64,000 nucleotides of DNA from NCBI RefSeq assembly GCF_000346465.2, contig NC_034014.1, forward strand, positions 24,403,297 through 24,467,296, given 5' to 3'. The position numbers and the translations under genes were made by a program. Positions within the stretch are counted from its first letter, which is position 1. Every line of letters starts with the position of its first letter. The notes below the pieces were generated by a model, which had not been told where the DNA came from, searched no databases, and saw only the letters and a list, made by a program, of their open reading frames with translations. Source of the DNA: Prunus persica. Lineage: Eukaryota; Streptophyta; Magnoliopsida; Rosales; Rosaceae. Below, in pieces: positions 23,658 to 35,800 of the stretch.

Positions 23658-23849
23658 TAATTAGTCCTAGGGTAAACTGCCGAATACCCCTTGAACTATC
23701 ACGCTTGTCGAAATCTCCACCCTGAATTAATTTTTTAGTCAATTTTGTCATCGTATTATATTTATTGGCCAATTTCACCCATACTGTTAGCTTTTTCACA
23801 ATTCCATTCAAATGTCCGTCAAAAATACCACGTGGCACGTGTGGCTACT

Positions 23850-24513
23850 TGTGGGAGCATATATTTTCGTCTCCAATCAGGGCACGCCACGTGGAAAAGA
23901 AGATTATCTCTTTAATTAATTAATTAAATCAGTTTATCTGGCTAATTAATTAATTGGGATAAATATCTTAATTAATATGATATTATCTTTATTTAAAGAG
24001 ATAATATCATTAATTAAGATATTATCACAATAAAGAGAAGATAATATCATTTAAATAAGATATTATCTTCTTAAGAGATAATGTCTATTTAATTCAGATA
24101 TTATCAGGCCCAACTCGATTCCTACGAAACCCTAGCCCCGAGGCTCCTATAAATAGACGACCTCATTCATCATTCAAGGGACATCTAAACCTACTCCTTA
24201 TACCCGAGAAAAATACCCGAAGCTCTCTCTCCCTCTCCACTCTCCATATTTCCTCCTCACGGCTCCGGCCACCACACACGGCTCCAGCCACCCGGTTTAC
24301 ACCCTACATAAAACTCCGTACCCTTTGCTTAGCTATTGTTTTCCTACAAACACTCGAACTAACTTAGGCATCGGAGGGCCTTTGGCCAACACCCCCGGGT
24401 GTGGTCTATTTACTCCAGTCTTTTTTACAGGAATCGAGGAAGAGAGAGAAGGAAGATCGAAGGTTGAAGGATCTAGAAGCGAATATTTTCCCGTGAGATT
24501 ATTTGCACAAACA
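23850..24513 (+). mobile_element. Solo LTR, 664 bp, nested in the MULE
   Basis: Starts TGTGGGAGC, ends GCACAAACA, flanked by CTACT on both sides (23,845-23,849 and 24,514-24,518). Contains a TATA box 'cctataaatagacg' near 24,150 and the phrase 'aggcatcggagggcctttgg' near 24,366-24,386, which is characteristic of Ty3-type plant LTRs downstream of the transcription start. The insertion is younger than the MULE. Confidence 0.85.
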
Positions 24514-24631
24514 CTACTGTTGAGGCTATTGTTGGGGGTAATCTCGTCACCCAAACCCAGCCACCCCCACCGCTCTCGTTTGCTTAAACAACCATCCGTC
24601 TCTCTCTCTTTCTTTATTCATCTCTGTCTCC

Positions 24632-24632
<1 letters not shown>

Positions 24633-24670
<38 letters not shown>
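24633..24670. repeat. (CT)n microsatellite
   Basis: About 19 uninterrupted TC units inside the MULE, with a looser CT-rich stretch before it. CT runs are frequent in plant 5' UTRs, which fits a captured gene leader. Confidence 0.9.
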
Positions 24671-24672
<2 letters not shown>

Positions 24673-25641
24673 CTCCTACATAGAGGCCAAATTCAAAACT
24701 ATCTCCCATCCAGTAGGTATTTGCCACATGAAAAGCAGAACATTATCACATTCAACGTAATATGTAGGTTTCCGGCTGTCTCACTACCTTTTTGCATTGC
24801 AGGTGTAAGAGCCACAGCCGCTGCCCATAGCACCGTGATAGCTGTTGACAAGAAGAAAAACCAACTCAGCTCAATTAAGCTTTTACTAATCAGATTTGGC
24901 AAATGATTTCTTTTATGTTATTTTATTTTGATTTTCCTAACAGATATCCAAATTTTACCAGTCGAAGAGAGTCTTGGCTGCTGAAAAATTAGGGTGAATG
25001 AATTTTGTATAGTTCGTGCTGTTTTCATAATCCATCTGCAAAAAAAAAAGATTATTTAGACTTGAGACTCTGGACTTGTCTTCTAACAAGTTTTTTGTTT
25101 TTTTTGTTTTTTTTGTTTTTGGCCAATTGTTGGGAGGGGGATGGGGGATATCAGTTAAATAGGTTCTCTACAAATTTTTGCCAATATTAAGCGTCGAATT
25201 TGGGTGCCAATTTGGCGGGGAGGGGGGAAAATTGCTGCCAAACCCCCGTAGCTGAACCCCACTGGCCTTCTCTGTTTCAGCTTGGTCTCTCTAACAGTGA
25301 AGAAGTAGAGGAAAAAAATATCTGGTCATCTTTATTTTTTATTTTTCACCCTTATAGAAATAACAAATTTACACTTATAAAATGACTAGAGTGCGTTCAT
25401 TTTCTTAGATATTTTTATAAGTGAAGAAGTAGAGAGAAAAATCAATTTATAATTTAACAGTGAAGCATGTGATTGATATGCGAATTTTTTAACAGAGATT
25501 TAGATGGAAATTGCCAAAACCTAACAGCAAGGGTGAAATTAGCCAATAAATTTAATACGAGTGCTAAATTGGCTGAAAAATTAATTCAGGGTAAAGATTT
25601 CAACAAATGCAATAGTTCAAGAGAGTATTAGCAGTTTACCC

Positions 25642-26120
25642 TTAGTCCCAAAAGAAAAAACCATTGTAGTTTTAGGCCCCAACACTATGGTCCAAATTGT
25701 GAATATCATTTTGATGATTGATTGATTAGCCTTGTAGCTGCAGGCTTCTTGGGCTAACTAAAAGCTATCGGGCCACCAAAGCTTTATTGTAACAAGTCTT
25801 CATTTTATTTTTTTTAGGATCTTTCTTATTGAGAGAGACGATAATATACTACACTGATGTTGAGACTCAAACTCAAGAGCTTTTCTGAGGAGTAATTGCT
25901 CAAACCACTACACTTGTGGGTAATTTCCTAATAAGCCTTCATCTTTGCGTGGTGATTGTTACCCAAGTAGACTAGCAGCTGCAGGTTTAGGTATACTCTG
26001 TTATACTGGTTTGGAAAGTGCACATCACAAAAATGCATGCACAGACGCACATGCCAATTTGATTTTGGCAGACTTCAAAGAACTAAATTGCACCAGCCAG
26101 GTAGAGAGCCTGCAGTCTTA
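25642..26120. repeat. Right-hand flank of block 1, duplicated at 36,989-37,470
   Basis: Nearly colinear with 36,989-37,470, including a SINE-like element at the same position, so that SINE predates the block duplication. Divergence begins after 'ctgcagtctt'. No gene. Confidence 0.85.
25811..25925 (-). mobile_element. tRNA-derived SINE-like element
   Basis: On the minus strand an A-box-like 'tagtggtttgagca', a B-box-like 'tgagtttgagtctc', and an end 'aataagaaagatcc' followed by an A run. Same family as 4,221-4,366 and allelic in position to 37,154-37,275. Confidence 0.5.
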
Positions 26121-26209
26121 ACCAGAAGTTACAGCTTTGATTCAGTCATTAACTATATGATGAGACCAATTAATATCTATAAAGTATAAACTAATTCAAC
26201 TAGAAGGGT

Positions 26210-27012
26210 CATTTTTTTATATAAATAAATAGTATAGCTGGGCGGTCATACTCGGAGGTTTTTTAAAAAAAAATAAAAAAGGTATAGACGATCGGCTATA
26301 CTACGATTTTTAGTATTAAAAAAATAGTCCAGCCACTCGGCTATACTATGATTTTTAGTATTAAAAAAACGTCCAGCCGCTCGGCTCTACTATTTTTACA
26401 CGTGGCAAAATGGGCCCTAAGCTTCAGGCAGGTCCCATTTTTATAAATCGTATAACCGCGCGGCTATACTGGGAAATTTTTTTTAATAATCAAAATAGTA
26501 TAGCCCTGCGGCTATACTACAGTTTTTATTATTAAAAAATGGTATTCCCGAACGTCTATACAGTTTTGACACGTGGCGAAGTGGGAGATAGGCGCCAAGC
26601 AGCTGGCCCTTTTTTATTATAAATCGTATAGCCGGTCGGCCATACTCGGATTTTTTATAATAAAAATATTACAGCCGCCGGGCTATACTACTGTTTTTAT
26701 AATAAAAAATGGCTATACTAACTTAGACACGTGGCGAAATATGCGCTATGCGGCGGTCTTTTTTTAAAAATAATATAGCCGGTCAGCTATACCCAAATTT
26801 TTTATTATAAAAAATAGCATAGCTGCGCGGCTATACCATTTTTACACATGGCGAAATGGGCACTAGCGCCAGGCTATGCACGTTTTTTTTTTTAAAAAAA
26901 AAGAGTATAGCCGTTCGGCCGTACTATTTGTGACACGTGGCAAAGCTACAGTTTAATGACGGGAATGCCCCCCTTCTCCGTTATATTTTTTCAGCAGCAC
27001 GGTAGAAGGTGC
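26210..27012. mobile_element. Palindrome-array repeat, long copy
   Basis: About 13 imperfect 20-bp palindromes of the type GTATAGCCG-N2-CGGCTATAC lie near 26,232; 26,282; 26,327; 26,371; 26,450; 26,498; 26,542; 26,627; 26,669; 26,711 (half); 26,774; 26,816 and 26,905. They are separated by short A/T spacers and, at about 26,398, 26,570, 26,728, 26,844 and 26,933, by ACACGTGGC-type motifs followed by 'gaaatgggcgctagcgcc'-like sequence. The right end ('ttctccgttatatttt', 'cagcacggtagaaggtgc') equals the end of the short copy at 13,992. No coding capacity. Class unknown. Confidence 0.6.
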
Positions 27013-28760
27013 GTGTTCTGAGAATTGTGTGTAGAGTAAAAATACACTAGCTTTTGTTCATTCCGACGTGAAAAAATGCCAATATATTTGTGTGCAGGGT
27101 AAAAATAAACTGCTTAATTGCTGTTTTGCTTTACCATATTTTTTATTTTTTATGAACATAGTCTCATCCAACTGGGGTAATCAATAGAGGAACCCTCTGC
27201 ATATGCATTTTTTCTGATTAATTAAGGGTCAAGATTATGAATGAGAACTATCATTAGTTTTCGAAATTCTTCCCTTTTTAGTTTCACCAAAAAGTTCAGA
27301 TTGAAACTATGATCCCTCATTCAAAAAGATGACCAACTATTTTACACGCCAAAGTTTCTCCAAACTTGTCTTTCTGATAGAGAAGATTTGAATGACTGAT
27401 GAACAGAGAATATGATTATATGTCAACATGAACAACACAACTACAATTCTAAGAGCCATTTACTTAATCTAAAATGGCAAGAAAGAGTCCTAAAACCCAG
27501 CAAAGAAGTGAGCTTAGTCAAGTATCTGCATCTATTTCACATCTATATAGGTAAGTTGCGAGCTTTAAGGCTGCATTTATGTGTTCTTAAGTCTTAATTT
27601 GTATGTTTTGCCATTTTAAATTACACCTCTTGGCACTTTCTGAAAAACATGTATATTTATTGGGAGAGAGAGAGTGTGAGAGAGAGTAAAGGTAGGAAAC
27701 CACCATGAAGTAGAGATTAAATCAAGTTCCAAAAGAAATTGATTATAATGTAGTAGTTTCCGGTTAGAAACTAATTTCAGCAAACTTCTTAAACTTTTAA
27801 GAGATTGAGGAACTGTTCCATCTTTCTAAAGATTACAAACACTAATTGAGGGCCTTGAGTATTGTGTAAAAGAGAAATGTGGGGAAGAAGATCAAGAAGA
27901 AAAAAAAAAAAAAAAAAAAAGGACCAAAATAAAGAAGCCTTATTGCAATACTAATTAGAATTGGAGTTGCTTGTTGTCAACCAATCACCTAGGGCAATAC
28001 TAATCAGTTTCAAGAAATTTAAACCTACTTTTGGTAGAGGAGAAAAGCCGCATAGCCTGCTATTACTCTGTTATTTTACTTCTCTCTTCTTTTTTTTCTT
28101 CTTTTTTTTGGGGGGGTACTGGGGAGCAAAGCCTCATGAATTTCACACAAATTGAACTTATACCATACAGAATTTTCTGCAATCCGGACATTGTATTCAG
28201 ACCCAAAAAACTGAATAAGGCAAAAAAAAATCATTTTTTGGTAGGGCATTTAATTTAAAGCCTAAGGTTTTTCTTTTTTTAAATGACACGATGATCTGCT
28301 GTAATTCTCTATGTTAAGGACTGTTTGTTGGTGCGGTTCCAACTTGTGAGAGTGAGTGGGCTAAGGTTGTTGAATTTTGAACAAGACATCTCAGCAAACA
28401 CTCCACTAACTGAACAAATTATACAATTGATGGAGACGCGCACCAGAGAAAAAATGTTTTCTGTTTCCACGCTAAAGTCATCAGCTACAAGGATTCTGGT
28501 CTTGGGAAAATTATTGAATTATTTGATGGTGACCGTAACCGTGCAACGTAAGGTTAAAGACATATTCATTAATCATATCATCAGCGTATGTAAAAAAGCT
28601 CTAGCTATGAGAACCAGCCGCTAATTGAAGATCAATAAAGCAAAATAAGCAGCAAAGCATAGATACATACAAAACGAAGAAGCCCATGCATAAACAGAAT
28701 AAAACATCATTACATAATGTCACAGACATGGATACATATAATATCCTGTCTTGAATATTG
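27013..28760. other. Intergenic, then start of duplicated block 2
   Basis: No gene. 27,778-27,822 is a stray fragment of about 40 bp of the receptor LRR exon (compare 8,910-8,950). A 20-base A run lies at 27,900. 28,270-28,745 copies 14,780-15,250, the 3' flank of RLK 2. About 70 bp of flank present in block 1 is missing here just before 28,747. Confidence 0.6.
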
Positions 28761-31700
28761 CTAGCTTCTTATTCTCCTTCTTCTTCTCAAATAGAGATAC
28801 GAGTCTCTAGCTGCCTTCATTTTGTTCACAACAACATCCATTTGTATCCGCTCAGATGGTAATATTGCAGAGCATGAGAGTCCTATCTCCATTACCGAAA
28901 CCAAACACTCTCCAATCTTGTTGCAAGGACAGGGATGCCATCATGATAACTTCTAACTGGCCTTGCTCGTATGTCATTGTTGTATATTTCATCATCACCA
29001 TCTGCATCATCTCTTACAATGAGCAATGAAGGATCAATTATGTCCATGGCATGGTCAGGCATTGCCATGGCTGCGAATTGGTGAATGCTTAGACCTTCTG
29101 TGAACATGTCATCTGTAGGTCTTTTTCCTGTGAACATTTCTAGCAATAGTATTCCAAAGCTATAAATATCTCCCAAGATGGAAACTTGGCCTCCCATGCC
29201 ATACTCTGTCATTCATTACATGCATTAGAATGTCACAGTCAAATAATATTTAGATCTCATTTTTGAGTTTTATAGGGGGGGAATAAAAAAGGCGACTAAC
29301 TTACTAGGAAGAGAATGGTGGTAGAAACTCATACCTGGAGGAATGTAACCGATGGAACCCGATAACCCAGCAGAAATGGAACCTTGCTAAACCAAAGTCA
29401 CCAACATGAGCTACCATATCTTCACCAAGAAGAACATTGTTTGGCTTTAGATCACAATGAACAATGGTTGTTTCACAACGGCGGTGGAGATAATCTAATG
29501 CAGAAGCAACGTCATTTGCAATATTGAGCCTTTGGATAAGGCTCAATCTCTTGCTTTGAGATTGATCATCATCTCTTCTATGCAACCATGAGTCTAGACT
29601 TCCATTTGCCATGAACTCGAAAACTAGACTCTTGAAGTCATTACCTTGAGTATCAAAGCTCGAGCATGCACTTATGATCTTGAGAAGATTACAGTGTCGT
29701 ATGCTTCTTAAAACTTTGCATTCATACATTAAACTCTTGGAAGCTCCTTCTTGTTGAAGGTTTAATACCTTAACAGCAACTACCCTCCCATCGGTAGGAA
29801 GTACTCCTTTGTAAACAGAACCAAAACTTCCCAAACCAATCAGGTTGTCCACAGAGAACCCGCCAGTTGATTGAAAGAGTTTTAAGTAAGAGAATGATTC
29901 CCAACCCTTATAAGAATATGAAGCTACACGTCCACCTCTTGAATTTTTCACCTTTGAACGAGCAACAATGAAGCATGACATAGCAATTATGAAGGCAAGT
30001 GCACAAGCTACAGGGATGACTACCTTTAGGGCAAGTAGTCGTTGAGATGAATGGGACTTTTTGATGGAGCATGCATGTAGACGTAATTTTGGGAGGCCAC
30101 CACAGAGCCTATTGTTTCCAATAACTGAGAGACCACTTGCATTTGAAAAGATCCCTTCTTTAGGCAATTCACCCTCAAAATCATTATAAGAAAGATTGAG
30201 ATGGTTAAGATGCGTAAACTTGCCCAGAAATTCTGGAATCTGCCCAGATAAGTGGTTGCATGAAATATCTATTTCTTCCAAACTTCCTAAACTTTCAAGA
30301 GAGATTGAGGAATTGTTCCTTCAAATTCATTACCTTCCAAATACAGGCGCATCAACATAATACAACTGCCAAGAGTTTTTGGAATTTTACCTGATAACTT
30401 ATTTCCCGATACATCCAGCTCTAGAAGATTTACCAAATCACCCACTCTATATGCTAACGAACCAGTTAAATAATTTTGAGAAATGTCCAAAGAAATTGGA
30501 AGGGATGAAACTTCGAAAAGCTCTCTAGGTATGGTGCCTGTTATATTGTTATAAGAAAGGTTGAGTTCGAGTAGACTTTGGCAATTCCCAAGACTTGGAG
30601 GTATACTTCCCTCAAACCTATTGTTGAACATGTCCAGTTGTGTCAATGAAGTCAAATTACCCAGAGAGGACGCTATTGGTCCAGAAAATTGGTTATCATT
30701 CAAATACAGTCCCACTAACTTTTGAAGCTTCCCAATTCCATCTGGGACTGTACCAGTTAGATGGTTAAGCTCCATTGCTAAGATGGTTAAGTTTACAAGA
30801 TTTCCAATGTCGTCAGGAACGCTTCCGTGGATTAAATTGCCCCCCAAATAAAGAGATGTTAGTTGGGTAGAAAGGTTGGCTATGGATCGTGGAAATTCTC
30901 CTCCAAATTGATTACTAGAAAGATCCAATGCCTTTAGGCTAGTACAATTAGCCAAGAAGCTGAGGAAATTCAAATCGTCACAAACTATTCTTAGCAAAGC
31001 TTAGGCCAACTAAGCTTTCCAAGATTTTCAGCAGGGAGTGTCCACGTGAAACCATTAATAGGAAAATAAAGGATCTGAATTCTAGAAGAATTTAACAACG
31101 ATGCGGGAATAGTTCCTGTGAATTTGTTGCTACCACAGTAAAAATATTCGAGATTAGGAAGATTAATGCCGAGATTTCGTGGTAGCTCTGCATGGAACTG
31201 GTTGATAGAAACACTCAAATGCTTTATGGAAGAAATATTATAGATTGAAGAAGGAATAATACCATACAGATTATTCGCTGCTAGCGAGAACACCTCCAAG
31301 CTTGTCAGACGCCCGAGCTCACTGGGTATGCTCCCATGAAAATTGTTGAGAGTCAGACGAAGGCCTTCTAGAGATGAAAAATTTCCAATCCAATTTGGGA
31401 TGGTTCCAGTCAGTTTGTTGCTAAAAAGTTCTAGGTGATTTAAACTCATCAATGATCTGAGGTTGTCGGGAATCGACCCCGTAATCGCATTGAATCGAAG
31501 ATACAGCACCCTTAGTTGGGTACAGTGCGATATGTTAGTTGGAATTTTCCCGCCCAAGGAATTTTCAGACACGTTGAGAGCTTGCAGGCTTCGTAGACGA
31601 CCCATTTCTTGAGGAATTTCACCATGGAAGCTGTTGTTTCTGAGGCTGAGTCCAGTAAGATGAGTAAGACTTCCAATGGAAGATGGTAGAGAGCCTGCCA

Positions 31701-31998
31701 ATTTATAAGAACTCAAGTCCAAAATCAAGACTCTTTTGGTGGAAGGGTTGCACGTAACGCCAACCCAACTGCAGAAATGAATTGAATCATTCCATGAGCT
31801 CATGACGTGGAGAGGATCTTGAGTGATTCTTTTCTTCAAGTCCAGCAGCGCCACGCGATCAGTTTCATTTCCAGAAGCATTAGCACTGGCACTGGGTAGA
31901 GTTGCAGATTCCAAAGGTGTGCTCATACATAAAATGATGAACCCATGAAGGAATGTAAACAAAATCAGCCTACTATGAGTAGTGCATGAGTGCTCCAC
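28761..31998 (-). pseudogene. LRR receptor kinase 4, pseudogene (partner of RLK 2)
   Basis: Aligns along its whole length with the intact gene at 15,334-18,633, with the same MEHSCTTH start (31,998), the same intron position (exon 1 ends 29,335, exon 2 starts 29,205) and the same tail. At least five indels break it: 8-bp and 14-bp deletions near 31,015 and 30,985, a 2-bp insertion near 30,300, a deletion of about 38 bp directly after GDFGLA near 29,382, and a 1-bp deletion near 28,912 in the exon 2 'RLEECLVS' region. Long stretches between the breaks keep LRR, membrane span and kinase sequence including HCDLKPNN. Glycine loop reads [11 protein letters not shown]. Few substitutions, many indels: a recent loss. 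Confidence 0.92.
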
Positions 31999-32859
31999 CC
32001 CTTTTTGTAAAAACAGAGCAAATCAGAAACCAAGTGTTTTTTTTTTTTTTTTGGTGTGGATCGAAAGTGTTTTGTTTACACAAATGCATGCATAAGAAAG
32101 AAGAAACCCTACTATACTCATGTATAGAAAAGAATGTTGAAGACCAAATTAGAGTCAAGCTCCCACCGTGTCTAGCAGGAAATTTAGAGTCAAGTTTTCA
32201 CATTAATGGTCTGCTCACATGACTAAAGATATTTATTTTCTCCAGAGTGTCTAGAAAGCAACAGATACTATGACTCGCTTCACTAAGCAATTTTCTTTTG
32301 AGTAATTTGTTAGACATTTACAATTTCTTGAGTAAACAGCTAAACTCATAATTTATGATTATGAATAAGATTCTAATAAGATTTCTAATAAGATTCTAAT
32401 AAGATTCTAATAAGATTTATAATGATTATGAATCTCAAAACAGCTAAACTCATAATTTTATGTTATTAGATGAGTTTTTTAGATTTCCAGCAGCTAAACT
32501 CCGCCCTAACCAAATAAAATGATTCCTCAATCTCAAAACAAACCTGCTCTTGGTAGGCTTGCATAATATTCCAGTTGTGCTCAATGCTCATGACGATTTT
32601 CCAGTGTTATTCTAGTCATTCAACAAGGTGGGACTCCAACAATAACCGCTAAACATAGATGTTTCTGTTCGTCCTGAAACAGACAAACAAGGACATAAAT
32701 GGAACAAAACGTTCTTCCCTTCTTGTGCTATATCATTACAAAATGCTGAATTTAACATCAGATGAAGTCGCAGACTTTGATATACATAACATCAGATAAA
32801 ATAATTTCTTGCTTAGAGATTGGGATTAGATAACAAACCTAGCCCTATCTTGTATATTG
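31999..32859. other. Promoter of RLK 4 and 3' flank of RLK 5
   Basis: Copies 18,634-19,230 except for a local insertion. 32,367-32,420 is a short tandem of 'aagattctaat', about five units. No gene. Confidence 0.6.
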
Positions 32860-35800
32860 CTAGCTTCTTCTTCTTACATTCAGATATGAGTCTCTAATTC
32901 CACTCATTTTGTTGACAACAACATTCATAGGCATTCGCTCTGCTGGGGATATTGCAGAGCATGAGAGCCCTATCTGCATCACTGAAACCAAACATTCCTC
33001 CAATCTTCTTCCTTCGACTGTGCTGCAATCCTGATATCTTGTAATTTGTCTTTCTTGTATGTCATTAACATATCTATCATCATCAGAACCCGAGTCATCT
33101 CTTTCTATGATCAATGAAGGGTCAACTATGTCCATAGCATGGTCAGGCATTGCCATGGCTGTGAATTGGTGAATGGTTAGACCATCTTTGAGTGTGTCAC
33201 TGGTAGGTCTTTTTCCGGTGAACATTTCTAGCAACAGTATTCCATAGCTATAAATATCTCCGAGGATGGAAACTTTCCCTCCCATGCCATACTCTGCCAT
33301 TCAATACATACATTATCATGTACAGTCAAATGAAATTTAGAGTTTAGACTTCAGATCTTATTTAGAGTTTTCTCATACTTCATTCCCAAGGAAAAAGATG
33401 CAGTTTTCATTCTTTTGATCAATATAGGCATAATTGGGCTTAGTAATCAGTTTTTAGGAATAGAAAATTTGAGAATGATAGAAATTCATACCTGGAGGAA
33501 TGTAGCCTATCGAACCCTTTAGACCAGCTGACATTGTTCGACTTCCGGGGGAATTATTTGGTCTTTCCAAGAGGAAGCTTGCTAAACCAAAGTCACCAAC
33601 ATGGGCTACCATATCTTCATCAAGAAGAACATTGCTTGGTTTTAGATCACAATGAACAATGAAGGTTTCGCAACGATAGTGCAGATAATCTAATGCAGAC
33701 GCAACGTCAATGGCAATATTGAGTCTTTGGATAAGGGTCAATCTGTTGCTTTGAGATTGCCCATCATCTCTTGGATGCAGCCACGTGTCTAGACTTCCAT
33801 TTTTCATGAACTCAATAACTAGACTTTTGAAGTCGTTACCCTGATAATCAATGGTTGAGCAAGCAGTTATGATCTTGAGAAGATTACGATGTCTTATACT
33901 TTTTAAAGCTTTGCATTCATCAATGAAACTCTTGGAAGCTCCTTCTTGTTGAAGGTTTAATACCTTAACAGCAACTACCGTTCCATCACCAGGGAGAACT
34001 CCTTTGTAAACAGAACCAAAACTGCCCGAACCAATCAGATTGTCCACAGAGAACCCGTCAGTTGATTCAACCAGTTCTGAGTAAGAGACACCTAATCTCC
34101 AATCCTTATAAGAACGTGAAGTCAAAGGTCTACCTCTTGACTTTTTCATCATTGAACAAGCAACAATGAAGCATGATAGAGCAACTATGAACGCAAGTGC
34201 ACATGCTAGAGGGATACCTACTTTTGGGACAAGTACTCCTCGAGATGAATGGGGCTTTTTGTTGGAGCATGCATGCAGAAGTAATTCTGGTATGCCACCA
34301 CAGAGCTTGTCATTTCTAAGAACTGAGAAACTACTTGCATTTGAAAAGATCCCATCTTTAGGAATTTCACCCACAAAATCATTATGAGAAAGATTGAGAT
34401 ACTTAAGAAAACTAAGCTTGCCTAGAAATTCAGGAATCTGCCCAGACAAATTATTGCGTGAAAGATCTATTTCTTCCAAGCTTGATAAATTTTGAAGAGA
34501 TTGAGGAATTGTTCCTTGAAATTCATTACCTTCCAAATGCAGACGCTCCAACATTATACAACTGCCAAGGGTTGTAGGGATCTCACCAAATAACTTGTTT
34601 CCGGATACATCTAGCTCTGCCAGATGTATTAAATCACCCACTTCAGATGGTAGTGGACCAGTCAATGAATTGTTAGAAATGGTTAAAGAAATTGAAAGGG
34701 ATGAAAGCCCAATAAGCTCTTTAGGTATGGTACCAGTTAGGTTGTTACTAGAAAGATTGAGTATCAGTAGATTTTGGCAATTTCCAAGACTTGGAGGTAT
34801 ACTTCCTTCAAACCTATTATCCTCCATGAAGAGCTGTGTCAATGAAGTCAAGTTACCTAAGGAGGATGGGATTGGCCCAGAAAAGTTGTTAACATTCAAA
34901 ACCAGTCTCCCTAATTTCTGAAGCTTCCCAATTCCATCAGGGACACTCCCACCCAAATAGTTATGTTCCACTTCCAGAGTGTTCAAGCTTAAGAGATTTC
35001 CAATGTCAGTAGGGATGCTTCCATGTATCAGATTGCCCCCTATAGTAAGATGTTTGAGTTGGGTTGAAAGGTTGCCTATAGATCCTGGCAGCTCACCTCC
35101 AAATTGATTTCTGGAAAGACCCAACACCTCCAGACTAGTACAATTAGCCAAGAAGCTGAGGAAATTCAAGTCACCAGTTCTCCCACTTCCCAATCTATTA
35201 CGACGAAAGTTTAGCCTAACTAAGCTTTGCAAGCTTCCAAGACTTTCAGCAGGAATAGTTCCAGTGAGACCATTTTGACCAAAATCAATACTCCGAAGTC
35301 TAGAAGCATTTGACAACGAGGCAGGAATATTTCCTGTGAATCTGTTGCGACCACCGAGAAATAGTTCAAGATTGGGAAGAGTAATACCAACATTTGGTGG
35401 TAGCTCTCCCTGCAGCTGGTTTCCAACAACACTGAAAACGTATATGGAAGATATGTTATAGATTGAAGCAGGAACCTTACCAGACAAGTGATTCCCTGCA
35501 AGTACGAATCTCCCCAAGGCTGTTAGACGACCGAGCTCATTGGGTATGCTTCCTTGAAAATTGTTGTGAGAAAGACGAAGACTATTCAAAGATGAAAAGT
35601 TTCCTATCCAACCTGGGATGGTTCCAGTGAGATTGTTAAGAGAAAGCCATAGATGATTTAAATTCAACAATGAACTGAGTTGGTCCGGAATAACCCCAAT
35701 AATCTCATTGGAAAAAAGATCCAGCACACTTAGTTGTGTACAGTGAGATATATTAGTTGGAATATTCCCACCAAAAGAATTGTAAGACAGATTGAGATAT

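Larger units (their letters stand above)
23670..25641. mobile_element. Mutator-like element (non-autonomous, possible Pack-MULE), 1972 bp
   Basis: Long terminal inverted repeats of about 150 bp start GGGTAAACTGC and contain CTTGAACTAT, CCCTGAATTAATTTTT and 'ttattggc.aatttcaccc' at matching positions of both ends. A 9-bp duplication, ttagtccta (23,661-23,669) and ttagtccca (25,642-25,650), flanks it, and block 2 has a single ttagaccca. No transposase. The interior holds a solo LTR (23,850-24,513), a CT microsatellite, and an intron-like 'ttgcattgcag' followed by a short open stretch to 24,906, which may be a captured host gene 5' part; I do not recognise the donor. Confidence 0.88.

Noticed and set aside
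24325..24906. 193-codon gene inside the MULE
   Set aside because: Starts inside the solo LTR and runs through the CT microsatellite; not a real protein, though its last part may be a captured exon.
26210..27012. CRISPR-like array of regularly spaced palindromes
   Set aside because: Plant nuclear context, palindromes degenerate, spacers not unique and uniform, no cas genes.
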